A stretch of DNA of 64,000 nt from the NCBI RefSeq assembly GCF_014649915.1, contig NZ_BMTY01000011.1, positions 117,232-181,231 of the forward strand, in the 5' to 3' direction. The notes under the pieces are model-generated. The model was not told the origin of the DNA. It saw only the letters and a list, made by a program, of their open reading frames with translations, and made no database searches. Shown one piece after another: positions 50,544 to 58,136 of the stretch. Numbering within the stretch: position 1 is the stretch's first letter; each line of letters starts with the position of its first letter. This DNA is from Streptomyces toxytricini. Lineage in GTDB: Bacteria; Actinomycetota; Actinomycetes; Streptomycetales; Streptomycetaceae. The position numbers were made by a program, and so were the translations under genes.

Positions 50544-52042
50544 GGAACCCGTCACCCTACGGGCGTTTCGGCGTCAGGCCCGCCGCGAAGGCGGCCCCGA
50601 GGAGCACCGCCGCCGGCAAGGGCGGCAAGGCACCCCGGAGCGCCGCGCCCGCCGGCGAGTTCGCCATGCCCGAGCCGGCCGTGCCCGCACTGCCGCCGGT
50701 GGCGTCGTTCGAGGAGCTGGACCTGCCGAGCGAGCTGCTCGGAACGCTGGCCCAGGCCGGCGTGGCCGAGCCGTTCCCCATCCAGGCCGCCGCCCTCCCC
50801 AACGCCCTGGCCGGGCGGGACGTCCTCGGCCGCGCCCGCACCGGCTCCGGCAAGACGCTCGCCTTCGGCCTGGCCGTGCTGGCCCGGACCGCCGGCCGCA
50901 AGGCGGAGCCGAAGCGGCCCCTCGCGCTGGTCCTCGTACCGACGCGCGAGCTCGCGCAGCAGGTCACCGAGGCGCTCGCCCCGCACGCCGCGGCGCTCGG
51001 CCTGCGCATGACCGCTGTCGTCGGCGGCCTGTCGATCGGCCGGCAGGTCAGCGAGCTGCGCCGCGGCACCGAGGTCGTCGTCGCCACCCCCGGCCGCCTG
51101 AACGACCTGGTGGGCCGGCGCGACGCCTCCCTGGAGCGGGTCCGTACCGCGGTGCTCGACGAGGCCGACCAGATGTGCGACATGGGCTTCCTGCCGCAGG
51201 TCACGGAGCTCCTCGACCAGGTCCGCCCGGACGGGCAGCGCATGCTCTTCTCTGCGACCCTCGACCGCAACGTCGACCAGCTGGTGCGCGCCTACCTGAA
51301 GGACCCGGTCCCGCTCTCCGTCGACCCGTCCGCGGCGACCGTGACGACCATGGACCACCACGTCCTGCACATCCAGGCCGCCGACAAGTACTCCGCGGCG
51401 ACCGAGATCGCCGCCCGCGAGGGCCGCGTGCTGATGTTCCTGGACACCAAGCACGGCGTGGACCAGTTCGTGAAGCACCTCCGGGCCATGGGCGTGCGCG
51501 CGGAGGGCCTGCACAGCGGCAAGTCGCAGCCCCAGCGGACCCGAACGCTCGCACAGTTCAAGGAGGGGGCGGTGACGGTCCTCGTCGCCACGAACGTCGC
51601 CGCCCGCGGCATCCACGTCGACGACCTGGACCTCGTCGTGAACGTGGACCCGCCGGCCGACCACAAGGACTACCTGCACCGCGGCGGCCGCACCGCCCGC
51701 GCGGGCGGCTCCGGCAAGGTCGTCACACTCGTCACCCCGAACCAGCGGCGGGACGTCGTCCGCCTCATGGCCGATGCCCGGATCAGGCCCACGACCACGC
51801 AGGTCCGTTCCGGCGAGGCCGCGCTCAGCCGGATCACCGGCGCCAAGGCCCCCTCGGGCGTGCCGCTGTCGGGCGCCTCGCCGACCGACGCCAAGGGCCG
51901 GCCGGCCGGCTCGGACCTCGGCTTCCGCGGCATGGGCAGCCGGTCGGGCAAGGCCGCCCGCGGCAAGGAGTCCCGCAAGACCGCCGAGGCCAAGGCCCTC
52001 GCCGAAGCCCGCCGCGCGGCCCGCGTCCGCCGCGGGCACTGA
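50540..52042 (+). CDS. DEAD-box ATP-dependent RNA helicase
   Basis: A 500-residue helicase. After a basic N-terminal tail of ~45 residues the core shows the Q motif SFEELDLPSELLGTLAQAGV followed by PIQ, motif I ARTGSGKT, PTRELA, VDEADQ-type motif II as LDEADQM, SAT, and motif VI HRGGRTARAG. A basic C-terminal tail rich in Arg, Lys and Ala (GRPAGSD to RRAARVRRGH) probably binds RNA. It unwinds structured RNA in ribosome assembly or mRNA decay. ATG overlaps the MarR stop by 4 bp. Link to cold adaptation is suggested by the nearby csp. Confidence 0.95.
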   Translation: MRNPSPYGRFGVRPAAKAAPRSTAAGKGGKAPRSAAPAGEFAMPEPAVPALPPVASFEELDLPSELLGTLAQAGVAEPFPIQAAALPNALAGRDVLGRARTGSGKTLAFGLAVLARTAGRKAEPKRPLALVLVPTRELAQQVTEALAPHAAALGLRMTAVVGGLSIGRQVSELRRGTEVVVATPGRLNDLVGRRDASLERVRTAVLDEADQMCDMGFLPQVTELLDQVRPDGQRMLFSATLDRNVDQLVRAYLKDPVPLSVDPSAATVTTMDHHVLHIQAADKYSAATEIAAREGRVLMFLDTKHGVDQFVKHLRAMGVRAEGLHSGKSQPQRTRTLAQFKEGAVTVLVATNVAARGIHVDDLDLVVNVDPPADHKDYLHRGGRTARAGGSGKVVTLVTPNQRRDVVRLMADARIRPTTTQVRSGEAALSRITGAKAPSGVPLSGASPTDAKGRPAGSDLGFRGMGSRSGKAARGKESRKTAEAKALAEARRAARVRRGH

Positions 52043-52076
52043 GCCGGGGCGCGGGGAGGCGAACGCCGTGGGGCGG

Positions 52077-52099
52077 GCCGGCCCCGGTGAGGGGCCGGC
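52077..52099 (+). terminator. Bidirectional terminator hairpin after the helicase gene
   Basis: GCCGGCCCC (52077-52085) and GGGGCCGGC (52091-52099) form a 9-bp stem with a 5-nt loop between the convergent helicase and methyltransferase genes. Confidence 0.65.
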
Positions 52100-52116
52100 G
52101 GAGCGGGACGTGGCGG

Positions 52117-53064
52117 TCAGCGGCGCTCGCGGCGCCGGCGGCGGGCGGTGACGATCGCGCGGGTGACGACCGGCGGCAGCAGGTCCTTGGCCAGCTTCCG
52201 CCAGGCAGCTCCCGGCCGCGGCTTCGGCGCCGGCTTCGGGGGCGCGACCGGCTGCGGCTCGGGCTCCGGAGCCGGGCGCAGCGGCTTCGGGGGCTCGGGC
52301 GCGACGGCGCCGTGGTCGCCGATCCGCACCAGCTGCTGCCCGGCCACGTCGTCGATGCCGTGCCACAGGTCCGGGCGGCCCTGCAGCCAGTCGAGGAGGC
52401 CCTTCCTGTAGGGCTCGGGGTCGTCCCAGGTGGCGTACAGCTTCGCCCCCGACACGCAGACCAGCCGCAGGCCCTCGTTGGCGACGGCCGCCCACACGGC
52501 GGCGGCGACGCCGGGGCAGTGCTCGGAGCGGTAGTCGTCGAAGGCGATCACCGCGCCCGGGGCGGCGACGGCCTTGGACGAGGCGATGTCCTGGACCACG
52601 TGCTCGTACAGGTGGGAGGCGTCGATGTGGACGAACCGGCAGCTCGCCGGCCGGACCCGGTCGGCCACCATGAACGTCGGCGCCTGGATCACGGTCGGCA
52701 GCCGCTCGTGGAAGGCCAGGTAGTTCACCTCGAAGCCGCGGCGCGTCAGGGTGGGGTACGAGTCCTTCGTCTCCGCCAGGTTCGACTCGTCCGGGGCGGG
52801 CGAGTCGAAGAGGTCGCAGACGGTGAACTCCTCCCCCTCCCGCAGGTACTTCCCGAGGAAGATCGCGCTCTTGCCCATGAAGGCACCCAGTTCGAGCAGG
52901 TCGCCCGGCTCGGCCCCGCTCTCCTCCTGGTGGGTCAGGAACCAGTCGAAGATGGCCTGGTCGTAGTCCGAGAACCACCCCTCGACCTGCTCGTACGCGG
53001 TCGGAGCGGGGATGGCCGGCTCTCCGTCGGGGGTGGTGACGGGAGCATGCGAAACGTGCGACAC
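52117..53064 (-). CDS. Class I SAM-dependent methyltransferase (TylF/Methyltransf_24-like)
   Basis: A 315-residue protein. The SAM-binding motif I is DLLELGAFMGKSAIFLGKYL and motif II includes FTVCDLFDSPAPDE; RFVHIDASHLYEHVVQDIAS and GAVIAFDDYRSEHCPGV match the TylF/macrocin O-methyltransferase-like group that methylates sugars or small molecules. The last ~60 residues are a Pro/Lys tail ending in RRRRRERR. GTG at 53064 has GGAGG about 10 bp upstream. No glycosyltransferase or natural-product genes lie near, so the substrate is unclear. Confidence 0.85.
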   Translation of the reverse strand: MSHVSHAPVTTPDGEPAIPAPTAYEQVEGWFSDYDQAIFDWFLTHQEESGAEPGDLLELGAFMGKSAIFLGKYLREGEEFTVCDLFDSPAPDESNLAETKDSYPTLTRRGFEVNYLAFHERLPTVIQAPTFMVADRVRPASCRFVHIDASHLYEHVVQDIASSKAVAAPGAVIAFDDYRSEHCPGVAAAVWAAVANEGLRLVCVSGAKLYATWDDPEPYRKGLLDWLQGRPDLWHGIDDVAGQQLVRIGDHGAVAPEPPKPLRPAPEPEPQPVAPPKPAPKPRPGAAWRKLAKDLLPPVVTRAIVTARRRRRERR

Positions 53065-53243
53065 GGAGTGCAGCCTCCAGTGGAACGGCTTGGATCGACG
53101 CTGATACCCGGCCGGGGGTAGGCAGACCATAAGCCTGCGGACGGCCGGAAGACGAGTCCTTGTGCACACTGGACGAATCCCGGTCCGCGGGGGCTTCCGT
53201 GATGCCCGCTTCGCCCCGGTCCCGCCGGGGGCGTCGGGGCGGA

Positions 53244-53777
53244 TCAGGCGGTCGCGCTGCCGCGGCGCAGGCGCTGCGCGGCTCCGTTGCGGACCAGGCG
53301 CGTGCGGGCCGCCCCGGCGAGCAGGACGAGGGCCTCCTCGGGGACGGGCGAGCGGACGGCGGTGCGCTGGCACCAGTCCGAGGCTCCCGCCAGCTCCTCC
53401 GCCGACCAGGGCTCGCCGCGGACGACGGCCCTCAGCAGGACCCACTCGCGCAGCCGGCCCGCCGCGAACGCACGCCCGGCGACTGCGGCGGACATGGCCG
53501 CCGCCCAGTCGGCGAAGCCGTCGGAGTGCAGCAGGCGGGCGGCCCGCCGGTCCAGGTGCGTCACCACCGCGCTCTCCGCCATCACGGGGTCGGGGTCGCG
53601 CAGCACCGCCGCGACCGCGCCGGCCTCCGCCTCGGCCCCCGCGCGGCCCCCTGCCGCAGGGGTGCCCGCCGCTGCCGCCGCGGCCAGGGCGTCGAGGTGG
53701 CGGGCGTAGCGCCAGTGCTCGGGCGGTTCCGTCCCCTCCGGCGCCGGCGCGGGTATCGGCTCATCGGTGCTCCCCAT
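53244..53777 (-). CDS. Hypothetical helical protein
   Basis: A 177-residue Ala/Arg-rich helical protein, MGSTDEPIPAPAPEGTEPPE at the N-terminus, then DPDPVMAESAVVTHLDRRAA and LHSDGFADWAAAMSAAVAGR, reminiscent of variant leucine-rich or HEAT repeats. No motif is recognised. ATG at 53786 is an alternative start. It lies downstream of the SRPBCC gene on the same strand, with a 77-bp gap. Confidence 0.65.
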   Translation of the reverse strand: MGSTDEPIPAPAPEGTEPPEHWRYARHLDALAAAAAAGTPAAGGRAGAEAEAGAVAAVLRDPDPVMAESAVVTHLDRRAARLLHSDGFADWAAAMSAAVAGRAFAAGRLREWVLLRAVVRGEPWSAEELAGASDWCQRTAVRSPVPEEALVLLAGAARTRLVRNGAAQRLRRGSATA

Positions 53778-53854
53778 GGGCCCCATTCCACACGACGGCC
53801 GCGGACGGGCGGCGCGCAGGGTGGGCGTGACGGGTACCGGGCCGGGCCCGGCGG

Positions 53855-54373
53855 TCAGCCGGCGGCCGGTGCCCGACCGCCCGGCTCCGGCTCGGGCTCG
53901 GGCAGCGGGGCTCCCGTCTCCAGCAGCGTCTTCAGGCTCGACGCCAGCATCGGCCAGGCCTCCCCGCACATCCCGATCAGCGAGCCGTCGGGAACGAAGC
54001 CCTCGTGGCGGATCGTCAGCCGCGCCAGGGCGTCCCCGACCGGCTCGATCTCGTACGCCACCCGTGTCCGCGGCTGGGCGGCCAGCTCGGCACGCAGCTC
54101 CTCGCCGACGCCCACCGAGGCCGCCCACTCGGGCGTGAAGGTGTGCCAGGTGTAGGCGAGCCGGCGGTCGGGGACGCACTCCAGGACGACCTGCTCGGCG
54201 TCCTCGGTCCGCGCCCCGCGCTCCACCCACACCATCGGCGAGCCCACCGCCCAGTCCGTCTCGAACGCCAGGCCCCAGTAGCGGCGGGTGTACCCGGGGT
54301 CGGTGAGGGCCTGCCAGACGACGGCGGGGTCGGTCCGGATGTAGACGGTGTACGTGATCGCGCTGTCGGTCAT
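53855..54373 (-). CDS. SRPBCC/AHSA1 family protein
   Basis: A 172-residue START-like protein. Characteristic stretches are TVYIRTDPAVVWQALTDPGY, YWGLAFETDWAVGSPMVW and LTIRHEGFVPDGSLIG with GEAWPMLASSLKTLLETG. This fold binds hydrophobic ligands in a cavity; in the AHSA1 branch it is linked to stress or heat-shock chaperones. Ligand unknown. The C-terminal ~25 residues are disordered. ATG at 54373. Confidence 0.88.
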   Translation of the reverse strand: MTDSAITYTVYIRTDPAVVWQALTDPGYTRRYWGLAFETDWAVGSPMVWVERGARTEDAEQVVLECVPDRRLAYTWHTFTPEWAASVGVGEELRAELAAQPRTRVAYEIEPVGDALARLTIRHEGFVPDGSLIGMCGEAWPMLASSLKTLLETGAPLPEPEPEPGGRAPAAG

Positions 54374-54620
54374 GCCCCCATGCTGCGGGACGGCCCTCCG
54401 CAGTGGCCGGATTGGCCCGCCCGTGGGACCAGGGACGGCGGTCGGGAGGGCGGCGGGGACGGCGGTCGGCGGGGCGCTGCTGCCGGCGGATGTCTCCTTA
54501 TGACTTGGTTACATCCCTGCTGCTACTTTCTGGCGCGCGGACTGGCGGCATCGAACCCGCCGGTCCGACCACGTGGAACCGGCCCCGACCGGACCGGCCG
54601 GACCGAGGAGAGGCACAGGC

Positions 54621-55844
54621 ATGCGAGGCGCTACCCGTCCCCGCACGGGCGCGGGCGGCGCAGGCGCGGGCCGCCTCACCGGGGTCGACGCCGTGCGCGG
54701 GCTCGCCGTACTCGGCATGTTCGCCGTACACGTCGGCCCCGGGGCGCAGCCCGACGGCGCCGGCTACCTGGTCGTCGCCGCGGACGGGCGGGCCCCCGCC
54801 CTGTTCACGCTCCTCGCCGGGTTCTCGCTGGCCCTCGCCGGGCGCGGCAGCCGGCCGTCGCCCACACCGGCCGGCGGGCCGCTCCGGCGGCACCGGCCGC
54901 TGCTGATCCGCTGCGCGGTGCTGGCCGCCCTCGGGCTGTTCCTGGCCGCGCTGTGGCCGGGGTTCCTCGTCATCCTGACCTTCTTCGCCGTGTACTTCCT
55001 CGCCGCGGAGCCGTTCACCCGGCTGTCCACGCCGGTGCTCACCGCCGTCGCGGGGGCGTCGGTCGTCGCCGGGCCCGTCCTGTCGTTCGTCCTCGGCCCC
55101 GTGTTCGGGTACGGGCGGTCCGGGCGCGGCGCGGTCCCCGAGCCGGCCGGGCTGACCAGCTGGGAGGGCCTGGGCCGCACCCTGTGCGAGCTGCTGCTGA
55201 CCGGCGCCTACCCGGTGGCCACCTACTTCCCGTACGTGCTGGTCGGCCTCGCGGCCGGCCGACTGTGCGACCTGCGGGAGCGCCGCAGCGCGCTGCGGCT
55301 GGCCGGATGGGGCGCGGCCGCGGCCGCCGCCGGGTACGGCGGCGCCTGGCTCAGCGCGCACCTGCTCGGCGGCCGCGACCGGCTCCTCGCGGTGATAGCC
55401 GCCCGCCACCCGGAGGCCACGGGCGCCGCCGACCCCGTACGCGCCGTGCTGGACGGGCAGTTCGGCGCCATACCCAGCACCTCCTGGGACTGGCTGCTCG
55501 TCGCGGACCCGTACAGCCAGACCCCGATGGAGACCCTCGGCAACGCGGGCGTGGGCTGCGCGCTCATCGGCCTGTTCGTGCTCGCCGCGCAGCACCGGGC
55601 GGGCGTACGGCTGCTGGCCCCCCTCGCCGCGCTGGGTGCGATGGCGCTGAGCGCGTACGTCGGCCACGCCCTGGTGCTGGCCGGACCTGCGCACGGCGCG
55701 GCGTCCTGGACGGCGCTCGGCGTGTTCGCCGCGGTGTCGACGGCGGCGGCGTGGGGCTGGCAGCGCGCTTGGGCCGACAGCCCGCTGCGCCGCGGCCCCC
55801 TGGAACACGTCCTGCGAGTGGCGAGCCAGGGGCGCGCGGGCTGA
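54621..55844 (+). CDS. DUF418/DUF1624-like integral membrane protein
   Basis: A 407-residue membrane protein with about ten helices. It starts LTGVDAVRGLAVLGMFAVHV, the same D-x-x-R-G-x-A motif used by the acyltransferase-like DUF418 and heparan-glucosaminide N-acetyltransferase families, and contains PALFTLLAGFSLALAGRGSR. The final helices carry MALSAYVGHALVLAG. It may transfer acyl groups across the membrane to an envelope glycan; unproven. ATG at 54621 follows GAGGAGAGG; a frame open from 54573 is rejected. Confidence 0.85.
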   Translation: MRGATRPRTGAGGAGAGRLTGVDAVRGLAVLGMFAVHVGPGAQPDGAGYLVVAADGRAPALFTLLAGFSLALAGRGSRPSPTPAGGPLRRHRPLLIRCAVLAALGLFLAALWPGFLVILTFFAVYFLAAEPFTRLSTPVLTAVAGASVVAGPVLSFVLGPVFGYGRSGRGAVPEPAGLTSWEGLGRTLCELLLTGAYPVATYFPYVLVGLAAGRLCDLRERRSALRLAGWGAAAAAAGYGGAWLSAHLLGGRDRLLAVIAARHPEATGAADPVRAVLDGQFGAIPSTSWDWLLVADPYSQTPMETLGNAGVGCALIGLFVLAAQHRAGVRLLAPLAALGAMALSAYVGHALVLAGPAHGAASWTALGVFAAVSTAAAWGWQRAWADSPLRRGPLEHVLRVASQGRAG

Positions 55845-55877
55845 GCGGCCGTGGGTCGGCTGGGCTGGGCCGGCCGT

Positions 55878-56390
55878 CTACTCGCCGACCGCTCCGTCGA
55901 TCGCCTCGCGCAGCAGGTCGGCGTGGCCGTTGTGGCGGGCGTACTCCTCGATCATGTGCGTGAGGACGTAGCGCAGCGAGATCACCTCCCCTTGGAACTC
56001 CACCGTCTCGTCGAGGGAGGCGAAGGAGTCCGTGACGGCACGGGAGCGCTCGCACGCCTCGTGCCAGAGTGTGAACGCCTCGTCCACGTCGGCGTCGTCG
56101 ACATGGAACTCGCCGAAGACCCCGTCGACCGCGGGCCACAAGGCGGAGCCCGCTTCCCCGCCCAACACCGTCCGGAACCACCCGCGCTCGACCTCGGCCG
56201 CATGCCTGACGAGGCCGAGCAGCGACAGGCCGGACGTCGGGACCGCCTTCTCCTTCAGCTGCCGGCCGGTCAGCCCGTGGCACTTCATGGCCAAGGTGGC
56301 GCGCTGGTAGTCCAGGAACGAGGTCAGCGACGAGCGGTCGTCAGCCGACTTGGAGGGCGCTGTGCGCGGCGTGCGCTGATCACCATTCAT
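55878..56390 (-). CDS. DinB family (DUF664) protein
   Basis: A 170-residue four-helix protein. DinB-type features are LTSFLDYQRATLAMKCHGLT, SLLGLVRHAAEVERGWFRTV and LTHMIEEYARHNGHADLLRE, where the histidines of helices 2 and 4 (RHAAEVE, ARHNGHADLLRE) fit the metal site. Such proteins include mycothiol- or bacillithiol-dependent enzymes and stress proteins. Substrate unknown. ATG at 56390. Convergent with the DUF418-like gene. Confidence 0.9.
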   Translation of the reverse strand: MNGDQRTPRTAPSKSADDRSSLTSFLDYQRATLAMKCHGLTGRQLKEKAVPTSGLSLLGLVRHAAEVERGWFRTVLGGEAGSALWPAVDGVFGEFHVDDADVDEAFTLWHEACERSRAVTDSFASLDETVEFQGEVISLRYVLTHMIEEYARHNGHADLLREAIDGAVGE

Positions 56391-56551
56391 GCGGCGATCA
56401 TGACAAGCGAGGGCCGGACGCGGCCACCCCGGCCCGCGGGGGCGCGTGCCGGCGCGGGCACGATCGGATGCGCCGGGGCGTCGGCTCCCGGACCACCCGT
56501 ACGCGTGAGGGCGCATGGATCGGGCCGGGGCAGGTAGGGCACGCTGGGCGC

Positions 56552-56986
56552 ATGGAGTTACGCCGGGCCGCGCTGCCCCTGCCGCTGACCCTCGCCGCCC
56601 TGGTGCTGGCCACGGGCTGCGTGACCGTACGGCCGGCAGGACCGGCGCCGTCGGGGCCGCCCGCGCCTGCGGCCGGCCGGGAGGCCTCCGTGGCGCTGCC
56701 GTTGAGCCCCCTGCCGGCCGGGGGCCGGACGATTGCCGAGTCGCCGTCGGCCCCGGCCGTCTCCTCCGCCCCGTCGGCGGCCCCCGCCCCGCGCAAGCGG
56801 CGGAGTGAGGCCGACCGCACGCCGCGCGGGGCACGGAAACCGCCGCGCGCCGCCGCACCGGCGGCCCCGGCCAAGCGCCGGAAGGCCCCCGCACGCCCGG
56901 CGCCCGGCCACCCGTACGACATGGCCTCCCTGTGCGAGGCCGCCAAGGGCACGGTCTCCCCCACCATCGTCGCCCTCTGCGGCTAG
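56552..56986 (+). CDS. Lipoprotein with basic Pro/Ala-rich body
   Basis: A 144-residue protein with a lipoprotein signal: MELRRAALPLPLTLAALVL followed by ATGC, lipobox cysteine near residue 23. The body is Pro/Ala/Ser/Arg rich and disordered; the C-terminus is conserved-looking, HPYDMASLCEAAKG then IVALCG, with two cysteines that may pair. Function unknown. ATG at 56552 matches the signal peptide start. Confidence 0.75.
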   Translation: MELRRAALPLPLTLAALVLATGCVTVRPAGPAPSGPPAPAAGREASVALPLSPLPAGGRTIAESPSAPAVSSAPSAAPAPRKRRSEADRTPRGARKPPRAAAPAAPAKRRKAPARPAPGHPYDMASLCEAAKGTVSPTIVALCG

Positions 56987-57050
56987 CGAGGTGTGCGGCA
57001 GCGGAAAACCCTGCTGCCGCGGCCGGAGTCGTGGCCTAGCCTGCTCGAAC

Positions 57051-57593
57051 ATGGACGAATTGCGCAGTGCCCGGCAGCTCCGGCTGATCGGCGAGACGGT
57101 GGAGATCGCGCGGGACCTCGGAGTGGAGGTACGGCTCCGCGGGGGTTGGGCCATGGACTTCTTCCTCGGCGAGGTCACGCGTGACCACGGGGACATCGAC
57201 TGGTTCGCTTGGGCGGAGGACGCTCCCGCCCTGGCCGACGGCCTGCTGCGGTCCGGGTACGAACTCCTGGTCGGGCCGCCTGCCGAGCAGCAGCTCGATT
57301 TCCGCAAGCAGGGCGTCGAGAGCAGCTTCGCCCTCTTGGGCAAGGACCGTTGCGGGCGCGTGGTGGTGGGGGGCGGCCCCTGGGCCGGAGAACTGTGGCC
57401 GGAGGGCATGCTCGATGCTCCTCCCGGCCGTATCGGGGCGCTGCAGTGCCCGGTCATCAGTCCCCGGGCGCAGATCACGATCAAGCACATGACACCGGTC
57501 TGGATTCCCGGACGGCCCCGCCGCAGGAAGGACGCCGAGGACATCGCCCGGCTGGAAGCGGCTCTGCGGGAGCGGGGCACCCGTACGGCGTGA
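57051..57593 (+). CDS. Nucleotidyltransferase-fold protein, aminoglycoside adenylyltransferase-like
   Basis: A 180-residue protein of the minimal nucleotidyltransferase type. The catalytic motif GGWAMDFFLGEVTRDHGDID (31-50) has the GG and the paired acidic residues D48 and D50, resembling ANT(2'')- and LnuA-type enzymes that adenylate antibiotics, but also antitoxin-like nucleotidyltransferases. ITIKHMTPVWIPGRPRRRKD near the C-terminus fits the substrate-side domain. Resistance function is not shown. Convergent with the DUF1801 gene 3 bp downstream. Confidence 0.8.
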   Translation: MDELRSARQLRLIGETVEIARDLGVEVRLRGGWAMDFFLGEVTRDHGDIDWFAWAEDAPALADGLLRSGYELLVGPPAEQQLDFRKQGVESSFALLGKDRCGRVVVGGGPWAGELWPEGMLDAPPGRIGALQCPVISPRAQITIKHMTPVWIPGRPRRRKDAEDIARLEAALRERGTRTA

Positions 57594-57596
57594 GCG

Positions 57597-57971
57597 TCAG
57601 CCGGCGTCTTCCGGCCGGTCGGTTCGCTGCTCGACCAGCCGGGCCGCGACCCGGGCCAGGAGCGGGAGTGGCACCGGGTGGTTCAGGGGGAACTTCAGGG
57701 TGCCTCGGCCCGCGCGGTACGGCGTCAGCTCGGCCTCCAGGGCCGCGTCTGCGGCGGTGTCCGGCACCGGGTACACGCTGATGTGGTGCTTCCAGCCCGC
57801 GAAGTAGACCACCGCCCGGCCTCCGGAGGTGAGGGCCGGAATCCCGTAGGAGATCGTCTCGCCCGCGCCCGGCACGGCTGCGCGCAGGGTGCGGCGCACA
57901 TCCTGCAGGACGGGGCGGACTTCCTCCGGGAGGGCTGCCAGGTAGTCGTCGACGGTCTTCGCTGCGGCCAT
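57597..57971 (-). CDS. DUF1801 family protein (iron-chaperone-like fold)
   Basis: A 124-residue protein with TVDDYLAALPEEVRPVLQDV, GAGETISYGIPAL, and VVYFAGWKHHISVYPVPDTA, the usual DUF1801 pattern that adopts a frataxin-like fold. It ends TLKFPLNHPVPLPLLARVAA. Members are proposed iron chaperones; not verified. ATG at 57971 is used; the frame open to 58166 overlaps the divergent RNA ligase gene and is rejected. Confidence 0.9.
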   Translation of the reverse strand: MAAAKTVDDYLAALPEEVRPVLQDVRRTLRAAVPGAGETISYGIPALTSGGRAVVYFAGWKHHISVYPVPDTAADAALEAELTPYRAGRGTLKFPLNHPVPLPLLARVAARLVEQRTDRPEDAG

Positions 57972-58136
57972 GGCGGCAGTGTGCCCGGCTGCTTCCGGTT
58001 CCGCCCGCCGGCGCGGGCGGCGGGCCGCCGGGTGGGTGCGCGGCGCGGGCAGAGGGTGCAGGGTTAAACGGTGGAGGCCCGTGCACACCGATACGTACAG
58101 TGACCGGGCACCCGTCGCCGAGCCCGAGAGTCCGCC

